Assembly (NCBI RefSeq): GCF_016907495.1
Contig: NZ_JAFBCC010000001.1
Coordinates: forward strand, 930,001-994,000
Source of the DNA: Arthrobacter tumbae
Lineage (GTDB): Bacteria > Actinomycetota > Actinomycetes > Actinomycetales > Micrococcaceae
DNA: 64,000 nt
Direction: 5' to 3'
Shown here: piece by piece, positions 17,197-24,864 of the stretch
Numbering within the stretch: the first letter of the stretch is position 1
How the letters are laid out: every line of letters begins with the position of its first letter
Position numbers and translations under genes: made by a program
The notes under the pieces: generated by a model
Database searches by the model: none
Seen by the model: the letters and a program-made list of their open reading frames with translations, nothing else
Told to the model about the DNA's origin: nothing

Positions 17197-19352
17197 TCAG
17201 GGTCTCCTGTGGGGGTTGTGCGCTGTCCTGCGGGAGGGTCGTGCGGCCCGCCGGACGGGGAGGACCTGGGGCGGTCCCGTTCCGCCAGTGAGGCGAACAT
17301 GTTGTTATAAGCCGATAGCTCGGCGTTGTTATTCCGATCCGCAGCCCGGTCCGTGCGCCGCGACTCCTTCGCGTCGCTCCGGGACCACATCACGGCAACG
17401 CCGATCGCCAGCAGGAGCGTCGGGATTTCACCGATGCCCCAGGTCACTGCGCCGCCGATCTGCTGGTCCGCGAGCGCCGATGGGCCCCATTCCCTGCCCA
17501 TGTTTCCGAACCAGGACGCCTGCAACAGGGAGGTGCCGCCCGTCAGCGCAACACCGAAGAAAGCGTGGAAGGCCATGGTCGCGAACAGGAGCACCAGCCG
17601 CAGCGGGTAGGGTGCGCGGCGCGGAATCGGGTCGGTGCCGATCATCGTCAGCACGAAGATGTACCCGGTGAGCAGGAAGTGCACGTTCATGAGCTCATGT
17701 CCCACATGCTCACGCAGCGCAAAGCCGAACAGCGGCGAATAGTAGAAGATCACGATGGACCCGGCGAAGTTCGCCGCTGCGAACAGCGGGTGGGTGACGA
17801 GCGCGGAGAACTTCGAATGGACAATCACGAGGATCCATTCACGGATCCCCCTGCTGCCGTCCCTGCGGGGTGTGAGCGCCTTGAGCGCAAGCGTGACGGG
17901 TGCGCCGATCACCAGGAACAGCGGAACCACCATGGTCAGCGCCATGTGGTCGATCATGTGCGCACTGAAGAGCACCATGCCGTAGACGGCGGGAGCCCCG
18001 GAGGTGAAGTACGTCAGCGCGACCAGACCGATGAACCAGGAGACAAGCCGTAGCACCGGCCAGGAATCACCGCGGCGGCGCAGTTTCACCACGCCCAGGA
18101 TGTAGGCAACAGCAACAGTGACGGTGAAGGCGACCCACAGCCAGTCCGGGCGCCACTCGGTGAGCCAGCGCATCGGCGTCGGTTCGGGAGGCAGCTCGTA
18201 GCCGGTCAGGATGCGGGCAGGGGTGGCGTCAGGCTGCAGCTCCTCCGAGCGCGGCGGTGCGGTCCTTGCCAACGCAACGGCGACGCCGGACACTGCGCCC
18301 ATGATCACGAGCTCGACGGCGATGAGCTGCCACAGCACGCGGCGGGCAGAGAAGTTGGTGTCCAGCTGGGGGATGATCCACTGCCGGTGCATGAGTCCGA
18401 TCCCGCCGAGGAGGATGGTGGCGATCGCCTTGAAGGTCACCAGCAAACCCCATTCGGAGCCCAGCTGTGAGAGGCTGCCGATACGCAGGCTTGCGTTGAT
18501 GATGCCTGAGAGGAAAACCAGTGCGAGGGCGAAGCCGGCCAGCGCGGAGAAGCGCGTCAGCACCGTCGTCGTCTGTGTTCCAAGTTTCCCGCCAACCGCG
18601 GCGAGGACAATGATCCCGCCCACCCAGAGGCAGACGCCCACGAGGTGCAGCGCGATGGAGTTGATGGCGGCATAGTGGTCATCGCCACCCGCCGAGTGGC
18701 CGATCAGTGCCATCGGGACCAGGCCGCCGACCGACAGCACGAGCGTGAGGGCCAGCCAGATGCTTGAACGGGCGCCGAAGGTCATGGTTGCGACCACTGC
18801 GGCGATCATGGTGGTGGACAGCCAGGCACGGCCGGTGTCGAAGTCCGTCAGGTAGGAAGCGAGGCCCTGGGTATACGCGGGGTCACCGCTGAGTGGCAGC
18901 CCTGCGGCGTCGGAGTAGGTCAATACCAGTACGGCCAGCGCGGAAAGGGTCCAAATAACCGCGGCCCAGGACGCGAGCGTCATGACCCTGGCGAAGGCGG
19001 GAGTCTCTTCAGCCTCAGGGCCCGGATCATTCACGCGGCTGGAGCGGGTGGATCCGCTGCCGGGGCGGACGTGCCGCGGGAGGATCACCACCGCGAAGAC
19101 AAGGGAACCGATGACAGCGGCAACGGAGACGTTGTGCAGCGCCTTTGCCATGGGCAGACCCCACCGGGTGAGCACTCCCGGGTCGCTGAGCTGACGCGGC
19201 GCCGCCGCACCGGAGAACGCAAGCGCAAGCACCACCGCGAGAAGAACGGTGACTCCTGCGGCGATCAGCCAGCCCGGTTTGACGCCTCGCTCGCCGGCCG
19301 CACCGGCGCTGCCGTGCTTCGTCTGGTTAGTTGTTGTGGCCACGCTTCCCAT
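17193..19352 (-). CDS. CopD-CtaG fusion: copper resistance / cytochrome c oxidase assembly protein
   Basis: A 719-residue polytopic protein. The N-terminal half (about 30-370) has the CopD/YcnJ-type copper-transport domain. The C-terminal half carries the caa3-type CtaG domain, with FSAHMIDHMALTM and GHELMNVHFLLTGYIF supplying candidate metal-binding His and Met residues. The fusion probably moves or holds copper in the membrane for oxidase maturation. The C-terminal 60 residues are polar and disordered. It is the first gene of a two-gene unit with the thioredoxin-NHL gene. Confidence 0.88.
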   Translation of the reverse strand: MGSVATTTNQTKHGSAGAAGERGVKPGWLIAAGVTVLLAVVLALAFSGAAAPRQLSDPGVLTRWGLPMAKALHNVSVAAVIGSLVFAVVILPRHVRPGSGSTRSSRVNDPGPEAEETPAFARVMTLASWAAVIWTLSALAVLVLTYSDAAGLPLSGDPAYTQGLASYLTDFDTGRAWLSTTMIAAVVATMTFGARSSIWLALTLVLSVGGLVPMALIGHSAGGDDHYAAINSIALHLVGVCLWVGGIIVLAAVGGKLGTQTTTVLTRFSALAGFALALVFLSGIINASLRIGSLSQLGSEWGLLVTFKAIATILLGGIGLMHRQWIIPQLDTNFSARRVLWQLIAVELVIMGAVSGVAVALARTAPPRSEELQPDATPARILTGYELPPEPTPMRWLTEWRPDWLWVAFTVTVAVAYILGVVKLRRRGDSWPVLRLVSWFIGLVALTYFTSGAPAVYGMVLFSAHMIDHMALTMVVPLFLVIGAPVTLALKALTPRRDGSRGIREWILVIVHSKFSALVTHPLFAAANFAGSIVIFYYSPLFGFALREHVGHELMNVHFLLTGYIFVLTMIGTDPIPRRAPYPLRLVLLFATMAFHAFFGVALTGGTSLLQASWFGNMGREWGPSALADQQIGGAVTWGIGEIPTLLLAIGVAVMWSRSDAKESRRTDRAADRNNNAELSAYNNMFASLAERDRPRSSPSGGPHDPPAGQRTTPTGDPE

Positions 19353-19438
19353 TGTCTACCCGCAGTAGAACAACGGCCAACTAAGGTGGTTTGCCGCACG
19401 GACGGTGGACCCGGCTGTTTGTCCGCGTTAAACGAAGC

Positions 19439-19468
19439 GAGGACTGCCACCGTATGGTGGCAGCCCTC
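19439..19468. terminator. Hairpin downstream of the HU gene
   Basis: CTGCCACC pairs with GGTGGCAG around a GTAT loop, extended by four outer base pairs past one mismatch. It begins 11 bases after the HU stop on the minus strand and is followed by GCTTCGTTT, consistent with a terminator. Confidence 0.75.
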
Positions 19469-19479
19469 GGATCGGCTGA

Positions 19480-19770
19480 CTACTTGACGGCAGCCTTGAG
19501 CTTGGAGCCGGCGGTCAGCTTGACGCTGCTGCCTGCTGCAATCTCGATGGTTTCACCGGTCTGGGGGTTGCGGCCGGTGCGTGCTGCACGCTCGGTGCGC
19601 TCGACTGCCAGCCAGCCCGGGATCGTAACCTTGACGTCGCTCTTGGCGGAGGAAGCGAGAACGTCGAACAGGGCATCCAGCACGCTGTTCACGGCAGTCT
19701 GGCTGGTGTCAGCCTTCGCTGCTACCTCGGCAACCAGTTCACTGCGGTTCTTGGTCTCTTTCTTAGCCAA
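19480..19770 (-). CDS. hup: HU family DNA-binding protein
   Basis: A 96-residue nucleoid protein. The dimerisation half (ELVAEVAAKADTSQTAVNSVL) is followed by the IPGWLAVE and ARTGRNPQTGE segments that form the DNA-embracing arm. It lacks the long lysine/alanine-rich tail of mycobacterial HupB. The start codon is TTG: no in-frame ATG or GTG gives the conserved N-terminus, and AGGAGGACATACA sits directly upstream. Monocistronic, with its own terminator. Confidence 0.95.
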   Translation of the reverse strand: MAKKETKNRSELVAEVAAKADTSQTAVNSVLDALFDVLASSAKSDVKVTIPGWLAVERTERAARTGRNPQTGETIEIAAGSSVKLTAGSKLKAAVK

Positions 19771-19958
19771 TGTATGTCCTCCTGGACCTCGTACGGATTA
19801 TTCAGAACCTCACCGTGCTGGCGAAGCTTCTGGAGGAAAACCTACCAGCTTCAATCGCAAAGTCCCGCAGATTAGGGCACTTTTGCCCGGTATTTAGCCG
19901 AATTCAGACCTATTTCACGCGCCAAAGTGGCCCGAAGGATATACCGGTCCGGTTAAAG

Positions 19959-19994
19959 CACTCAGGACGGCGACCGGAGTCGCCGTCCTGAGTG
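19959..19994. terminator. Terminator of the rpmB-rpmG-rpsN operon
   Basis: A perfect 16-bp stem (CACTCAGGACGGCGAC with GTCGCCGTCCTGAGTG) around a four-base CGGA loop lies 34 bases after the rpsN stop on the minus strand, followed by CTTTAACC. Confidence 0.9.
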
Positions 19995-20027
19995 ACAGTT
20001 CATCGGGGCAATCTCAGCCCCAGCCAG

Positions 20028-20333
20028 CTACCAGCTGGACTTGGTGACACCGGGAAGCTCGCCGCGGTGCGCCATATCGCGGAAGCGGACACGCGAGATG
20101 CCGAACTTCTGGAGCGTGCCGCGGGGGCGTCCGTCGATCTGGTCGCGGTTGCGCAGGCGGACCGGCGAAGCGTTGCGGGGCAGCTTCTGCAGACCGAGGC
20201 GTGCAGCCTCACGAGCCTCATCCGTTGCGTTTTCATCAACAAGCGTCTTCTTGAGCTCGAGGCGCTTGGCCGCGTAGCGCTCAACAATGACCTTGCGCTG
20301 CTCGTTACGAGCAATCTTTGACTTCTTAGCCAT
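20028..20333 (-). CDS. rpsN: 30S ribosomal protein S14, zinc-free form
   Basis: A 101-residue S14. It has the long form's N-terminus ([14 protein letters not shown]) and C-terminus ([18 protein letters not shown]) and lacks the two CxxC motifs of the short zinc-binding S14. It is third in an rpmB-rpmG-rpsN operon; its ATG lies two bases after the rpmG stop. In several actinobacteria such clusters are second copies induced under zinc limitation; whether a zinc-binding copy exists elsewhere in this genome cannot be seen here. Confidence 0.96.
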   Translation of the reverse strand: MAKKSKIARNEQRKVIVERYAAKRLELKKTLVDENATDEAREAARLGLQKLPRNASPVRLRNRDQIDGRPRGTLQKFGISRVRFRDMAHRGELPGVTKSSW

Positions 20334-20335
20334 GT

Positions 20336-20503
20336 TTAGCGCTCCTCTCGGAATTCGACGTGCTTGCGGATCTTGGGGTCATACTTCATCAGAACCATAC
20401 GGTCCGGGTCATTACGGCGATTCTTGCGGGTCACGTAGGTGTACCCGGTGCCAGCCGTGGACTTCAGCTTGATGATCGGACGTACGTCTTTGTCCTTTGC
20501 CAT
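20336..20503 (-). CDS. rpmG: 50S ribosomal protein L33, zinc-free form
   Basis: A 55-residue protein read directly from the sequence. It starts [18 protein letters not shown], continues [16 protein letters not shown] and ends EFREER. The CxxC pairs of zinc-binding L33 are absent. The ATG overlaps the rpmB stop by one base (TAATG) and the gene ends two bases before rpsN, so the three genes are one transcription and translation unit. Confidence 0.95.
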   Translation of the reverse strand: MAKDKDVRPIIKLKSTAGTGYTYVTRKNRRNDPDRMVLMKYDPKIRKHVEFREER

Positions 20504-20739
20504 TAGAGCTTCACTCCCCGCGCCTGGATCTGGGCCACGACGGCGTCAATACCGCGCACGTCGATGGTCTTGATGCCGCGGGCTGAAACCTGCAGCGTTA
20601 CGTTGCGGCGCAGGGACGGAACCCAGTAGCGCTTCTTCTGAATGTTCGGGTCGAACCTGCGCTTGGTGCGCCGGTGCGAGTGCGAAATGCTGTGCCCAAA
20701 GCCCGGCTCGGCCCCAGTCACTTGGCAGTGAGCTGCCAT
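20503..20739 (-). CDS. rpmB: 50S ribosomal protein L28
   Basis: A 78-residue L28 with the conserved start [21 protein letters not shown] and the TKRRFDPNI segment. It contains one cysteine near the N-terminus rather than a complete zinc site. It is the first gene of the rpmB-rpmG-rpsN operon, with GGAGGATCGTC upstream of its ATG. A roughly 200-base leader with two hairpins precedes it. Confidence 0.95.
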   Translation of the reverse strand: MAAHCQVTGAEPGFGHSISHSHRRTKRRFDPNIQKKRYWVPSLRRNVTLQVSARGIKTIDVRGIDAVVAQIQARGVKL

Positions 20740-20978
20740 GACGATCCTCCAAAGATTGAATAGAACAGGTAGCGGACAGTGCTACCTGCCATGGAATGCG
20801 TTCAGTGGCGCCACCGTCAGAGCGGTCAAAAGACCGCCGGATGTTCGCGAATTCTGCGCAACCTGAGCCCCTAACTACCGGCCCTCGGAAGAAAAAGATT
20901 CCCGTCAACCGGAGCAATTGCGCACGCTCCGCCACCTGATGCCCTTCCATTCTAGGAGGGAGGCGGCCATAAGACCAA
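20740..20978 (-). promoter_or_regulatory. Promoter and structured leader of the rpmB operon
   Basis: On the minus strand a TTGGTC -35 (20973-20978) and TAGAAT -10 (20949-20954) are 18 bases apart. This predicts a leader of about 200 bases. Within it, GCGGTC-TTTT-GACCGC forms a hairpin at 20822-20837, and CAGGTAGC/GCTACCTG forms an 8-bp stem with a seven-base loop at 20766-20788, shortly before the ribosome site. No open reading frame or recognised Zur box was found in it. The element could be a protein operator or an RNA regulatory structure. Confidence 0.55.
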
Positions 20979-20989
20979 TCGCGGAAGCC

Positions 20990-22129
20990 TCAGCTGCCGT
21001 TCGACTCGTCGGGGCGCGTTGCGTTTCCAGAGACGTCAACGACTGTGACGACACCCGCTTCCCCGATCTGCGCGCCGGGGGTCAGCTGGGCGTTGGCGTC
21101 CACAATGGTCCGGCGCAGCACCGCACCGGAAGGAATGCGTGCCCCGTTCAGTACCACCGAATGCTCGACGACGGCGCCCTCCTCCACCACCGCGTCCGGC
21201 CCGATCACGCTATGCGTGACAGTTCCGGCGATGGCGGCACCCGGAGAGATGAGGCTGGAACCGACCCGCGCGGTGTCCGCGATGAACGCGGGCAGGCGGC
21301 GCGGACTGGCGCTCAGGATCGGCCACGCGGGATCGTCGAACGCGAGACCGTTTCCAGCCAGTAGGTCCATGTGCGCTCGGTGATAGTTCTTCGGTGTGCC
21401 GAGGTCCAGCCAGTATGACTCAAGCCGATGCTCGGCGACGGTGGAGTGCTCCACCAGGTGCGGGATGAGTTGGTCCCCGTAGTCCTTCAGCTCGCCGTCG
21501 CGCTTGTGCAGTTCCGCCAGCGTATTCAGCAGCACGTCCGTGGAATAGAGGAAGATCTCCGCCGCCACCACGTCGGTACGGGGTTTCTCGGGCTTGTACT
21601 GGAACCCTGTGACCCGGCCATCCTCCACCTCGGCAACACCGTGCTGGGAGGCATCGCCGTCGAACCGTGTGGTCACCATGGTGAGGACCGCACCGGTCTC
21701 CTGATGGGTTTTCACCACCTCGCGGTAATCGAGCTGGTAGAGGTGGTCGGCACTGAGCACAAGCACCAGATCGGGATCGAACTCGCGGATGAATTCGGCC
21801 TGCCGGTAGAGGCCGTCCGCGTTGCCCGCGGCGAAGCCCTCGCCGTGTTCCCCCTGGAAGGGCGGCAATACCCGCAGACCGCCGTTGGTGCGGTCGAGGT
21901 CCCAGGGGCGGCCGTTTGCGAGGTGGTCATTGATGGACTTCGGCTGGTACTGCTCCACTACCCAGACATCCGAGATGTGGCTGTGGTGGAGATTGGACAG
22001 CGGAATATCGATCAGCCGATAGGTTCCGCCCACCGGCACCACGGGCTTGGCCTTGCTGTCGGTCAGCGCCCCCAGCCTTCCGCCGGTACCGCCGGCCAGA
22101 ATGACTGCCAGGACGGACGGCTCCGTCAT
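20990..22129 (-). CDS. GlgC-like sugar-phosphate nucleotidyltransferase
   Basis: A 379-residue nucleotidyltransferase of the ADP-glucose pyrophosphorylase family. The N-terminal dinucleotide motif is GGTGGRLGALTDSKAKP. The acceptor and metal region includes LSADHLYQLDY, and SYWLDLGTPKNYHRAHMDLL links to a C-terminal left-handed beta-helix with hexapeptide pattern. It is expected to form an NDP-glucose from glucose-1-phosphate, most likely ADP-glucose for glycogen or maltosyl metabolism, but it diverges from standard GlgC and the nucleotide is uncertain. Its ATG overlaps the stop of the MarR gene. Confidence 0.8.
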   Translation of the reverse strand: MTEPSVLAVILAGGTGGRLGALTDSKAKPVVPVGGTYRLIDIPLSNLHHSHISDVWVVEQYQPKSINDHLANGRPWDLDRTNGGLRVLPPFQGEHGEGFAAGNADGLYRQAEFIREFDPDLVLVLSADHLYQLDYREVVKTHQETGAVLTMVTTRFDGDASQHGVAEVEDGRVTGFQYKPEKPRTDVVAAEIFLYSTDVLLNTLAELHKRDGELKDYGDQLIPHLVEHSTVAEHRLESYWLDLGTPKNYHRAHMDLLAGNGLAFDDPAWPILSASPRRLPAFIADTARVGSSLISPGAAIAGTVTHSVIGPDAVVEEGAVVEHSVVLNGARIPSGAVLRRTIVDANAQLTPGAQIGEAGVVTVVDVSGNATRPDESNGS

Positions 22130-22623
22130 GCCGATCCCACGGGTTGGGACTGTTTGAGGATCCAGTGCGTCTCATCGAGCCGCGCGAGGATCTTCTTGCC
22201 TACCCGCTCGAGGTCCGCGATGTCCTGGTCATTCAGCCCGTCGAAGACCAGCCGGCGGACGTGCTCCACATGTTCGAGCGCCAGTTCCTGCAGGTTGGTC
22301 AGCCCCTCGGGGGTGATGCTCGCCGTAGTCACCCGGAGGTCACGGGTGCTCTGGCTCCGCTGCACCCAGCCGCGGTTCTCCAGCTTGGTGACCACGTGGC
22401 TCAGCCGTGACAGGGAGGCATTGGAGCGGCCCGCGAGTTCACTCATGGGTAGTGTCCGCTCATCAGCCTCGGAAAGCATCGCAAGGACGTGATAGTCGAA
22501 CAGCGTCACCCGGGCACGACGGTTGAGGTCTGCATCCAAGGTTCCCGGCAACAGGGTGGCCACCCCGTAGAGGGCAAGCCATGCCTGTCTTTCCGCGGGA
22601 TTCAACCAGCGCACGCCTGTCAT
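22126..22623 (-). CDS. MarR-family transcriptional regulator
   Basis: About 165 residues with a central winged helix-turn-helix (LPMSELAGRSNASLSRLSHVV) and the wing motif RDLRVTTASITPEG. The start at 22623 has AAGGATGGG upstream; an alternative start lies nine bases earlier. The stop overlaps the ATG of the GlgC-like gene (ATGA), an unusual coupling that may make this regulator control the sugar-nucleotide enzyme. Ligand unknown. Confidence 0.88.
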   Translation of the reverse strand: MTGVRWLNPAERQAWLALYGVATLLPGTLDADLNRRARVTLFDYHVLAMLSEADERTLPMSELAGRSNASLSRLSHVVTKLENRGWVQRSQSTRDLRVTTASITPEGLTNLQELALEHVEHVRRLVFDGLNDQDIADLERVGKKILARLDETHWILKQSQPVGSA

Positions 22624-22651
22624 GGTTCCCATCCTTGCAGAAGCGCCGACG

Positions 22652-23455
22652 TCACGGGGACGTTGTTTCCCGTGTCCACACCGGATGGGTCAGCTCCGGG
22701 TATTTTGAGGTCACCGTGTCCCCGGAGGACTGCCCACGCAATCGCCTGCCGACCCAGGGCCCGAGGTAATCGCGGGCCCAGAGCGCGTCCGTCCGGAGCT
22801 GGGCGAGGCGCGTTGCTGCCGGCCGGGCCTCAAGCTCAGGAACCTCGATGCTGTGCGCGGACTTCAGTACCTCCAGGACGCGGGCCGCCATGAGGGTGTG
22901 GCCGGCTGCAGCCATGTGCATGCGGTCCACGTCCCAGTAGCCCCAGTTCTGGAACTCCCGCATCCGCCAGTAGTCGGCAATTTCGGCATCGTGCCGGTCC
23001 GCGATCTCCCGGACGAGTTCGTTGTAGATCGCCGTACGTCCGCGTGTCTTTGCAAAGACTGCTGACTTCGACGAGTCGAACCCGGTAAACAGCACCACAG
23101 CGGCACCGCCGGCGCGCAGGCGGGCGATTCCGGCGTCGTACTCCGCCAAGAGTGCGTCGAGATCAATGGAGGGGCGCAGGATGTCGTTGGCACCGGCGTA
23201 GATGGTCACGAGCGTCGGCTTGAGCGCAAGCGCTGCATCCACCTGCTCGGCAAGGATCTGCCGCATCTTGCGGCCGCGGATGGCGAGATTGGCATAGCCC
23301 CAGGACGGGTCGGCAAGGATCAGTTGCTCGGCAACCCGGTCAGCCCACCCCCGGACGCCGTTGGGACTGCGCGGGTCCCAGTCCCCCACGCCCTCGGTGA
23401 AGGAATCCCCGAGTGCGACATAACGGTGGGTAAACGCGGTGGTTTCTTCGCCCAA
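22652..23455 (-). CDS. SGNH/GDSL hydrolase
   Basis: A 267-residue esterase or lipase-like enzyme. Block I is ALGDSFTEGVGDW with the nucleophilic serine, block III is YAGANDILRP, and block V is DRMHMAAAGH with the catalytic Asp-x-x-His. No signal peptide, so it is probably cytoplasmic. The only start that includes block I is a TTG with GAGGA upstream. It lies five bases after the stop of the small disordered protein, so the two are co-transcribed. Confidence 0.9.
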   Translation of the reverse strand: MGEETTAFTHRYVALGDSFTEGVGDWDPRSPNGVRGWADRVAEQLILADPSWGYANLAIRGRKMRQILAEQVDAALALKPTLVTIYAGANDILRPSIDLDALLAEYDAGIARLRAGGAAVVLFTGFDSSKSAVFAKTRGRTAIYNELVREIADRHDAEIADYWRMREFQNWGYWDVDRMHMAAAGHTLMAARVLEVLKSAHSIEVPELEARPAATRLAQLRTDALWARDYLGPWVGRRLRGQSSGDTVTSKYPELTHPVWTRETTSP

Positions 23456-23460
23456 TTCTG

Positions 23461-23736
23461 TTAGTCCTCTTCCCTGAAATCGCTTGTTCCGGAATCGCTT
23501 GTCCCGGAATCGCTGCCGGCACCATCTCCGGAGTTCTTCTGCTGGTGCTCGGCGTCGTACTCGTGCTGGGTGTGGTGCTCGGTCTCCTCGTAGGAACCGT
23601 TGAACCCGGTGGTGTCGCCGGTGGGCCGGGTAGTGGAAGGGTCAGGGAACGTTGGCGAACCGCCGAAGGGGTTGCCCTCCTGCGCGCCGCTCTCCTGTCC
23701 CTTGGCCTTGCCTGCGCTGGACTGGTCCTGAGTCAT
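23461..23736 (-). CDS. Small disordered hypothetical protein
   Basis: A 91-residue, highly polar protein rich in Ser, Gly, Thr, Glu and Asp. It shows no hydrophobic core, and the C-terminus contains DSGTSDSGTSD. An excellent ribosome site (AAGGAGGAGCC) precedes its ATG, which supports it being real. It is upstream of and close to the GDSL hydrolase gene. No family recognised. Confidence 0.7.
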   Translation of the reverse strand: MTQDQSSAGKAKGQESGAQEGNPFGGSPTFPDPSTTRPTGDTTGFNGSYEETEHHTQHEYDAEHQQKNSGDGAGSDSGTSDSGTSDFREED

Positions 23737-23847
23737 GGCTCCTCCTTCTGGTTTTGCCCACCCAGCATAGTCCCGCGCACGCCCGCGTACACGTGGCAGG
23801 CGCAGACGCTAAGCTCGGTGACAAACCTACGTGTCAGGAGAATACCT

Positions 23848-24858
23848 ATGGCTTCCGTACCGGATACCGAATCTGATCAGCCGAGCGATCTCCAGCCGGA
23901 GCACCAGTCAGAAACGCGGACCAGGCGCGCAGCCCTGATCCTCAATCCGGTCAAGCCCACCTCTGAGGATATCCGGGCCATCGTCACTGAACTGAGTCTC
24001 GAACAGGGCTGGGAAGAACCCCTGTTCCTGGAGACCACCGCGGATGACCCGGGCCACGGCCAGGCGCAGGAAGCACTGAAGGCAGGAGTCGACGTCGTTA
24101 TTGCAGCCGGCGGCGATGGCACCGTCCGGTGCGTGGCGGAAGAGCTGGCAGGCACGACGACGGCACTTGGCCTGTTGCCGCTGGGCACCGGCAACCTGCT
24201 CGCCCGCAACCTCGATATCGACGTCGATGATCCCCGGGGAGCCGTCGAAGCTGCGCTCGGAGGCACGGAGCGGATGATCGACGTGGTGCATGTGAACGTC
24301 GACCGGGCGCAGGACGCCCACGTCTTCCTGGTCATGGCCGGGCTGGGCTTCGACGCAGCGGTGATGGCTGATACCCGGGATGACCTGAAGGACAAGGTGG
24401 GCTGGCTCGCCTATGTCGACGCCGGCATCCGGAACCTTCCCGGAAAGCCGTCCAGGGTGTCCATCTCGATTGACGGCGGCAAGCGCGTTACCCGCCGCCT
24501 GCGCAGCGTCATGGGCGGCAATTGCGGCAAGATCATGGGCGGCCTGGAGATCTTCCCGGGCGCGAAGCTCAACGACGGGCTGCTGGACATCATGACCATC
24601 GCGCCGAGCGGGAAGTTCGGTTGGTTTGCTGTACTCGGCAAGCTTCTTGCGCGCGGCAAGGGCAAGGACCCGTCGCTCGAGTACTACCAGTGCAGTACCG
24701 CCGAGGTGGAGTCCGAGACCCCGCTGGAGATCGAACTGGACGGAGACTCCCTGGGCAAGGGCAGTCACATGTCTTTCCGGGTGGAGCCGAACTCCCTGAG
24801 GCTGCGCATGCCCTACGGCAAGAAGGATCCGGCAATCCTCGCCGACCCGACGCCGTAG
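23848..24858 (+). CDS. Diacylglycerol/lipid kinase family protein
   Basis: A 336-residue lipid kinase of the DagK/YegS group. The nucleotide loop GGDGT is at 88-92 and PLGTGN at 111-116. A second domain contains GLGFDAAVM and FPGAKLNDGLLDI. It would phosphorylate diacylglycerol or a related lipid at the membrane surface. The ATG at 23848 is preceded by AGGAGAATACC; the open frame upstream is antisense to the disordered-protein gene and was rejected. The N-terminal 25 residues are polar and variable. Confidence 0.88.
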   Translation: MASVPDTESDQPSDLQPEHQSETRTRRAALILNPVKPTSEDIRAIVTELSLEQGWEEPLFLETTADDPGHGQAQEALKAGVDVVIAAGGDGTVRCVAEELAGTTTALGLLPLGTGNLLARNLDIDVDDPRGAVEAALGGTERMIDVVHVNVDRAQDAHVFLVMAGLGFDAAVMADTRDDLKDKVGWLAYVDAGIRNLPGKPSRVSISIDGGKRVTRRLRSVMGGNCGKIMGGLEIFPGAKLNDGLLDIMTIAPSGKFGWFAVLGKLLARGKGKDPSLEYYQCSTAEVESETPLEIELDGDSLGKGSHMSFRVEPNSLRLRMPYGKKDPAILADPTP

Positions 24859-24864
24859 AGCGGT

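Noticed and set aside
20740..20989. Zur box before the zinc-free ribosomal protein operon
   Set aside because: No AT-rich palindrome resembling a Zur site was found; the inverted repeat present is GC-rich and looks more like an RNA hairpin.
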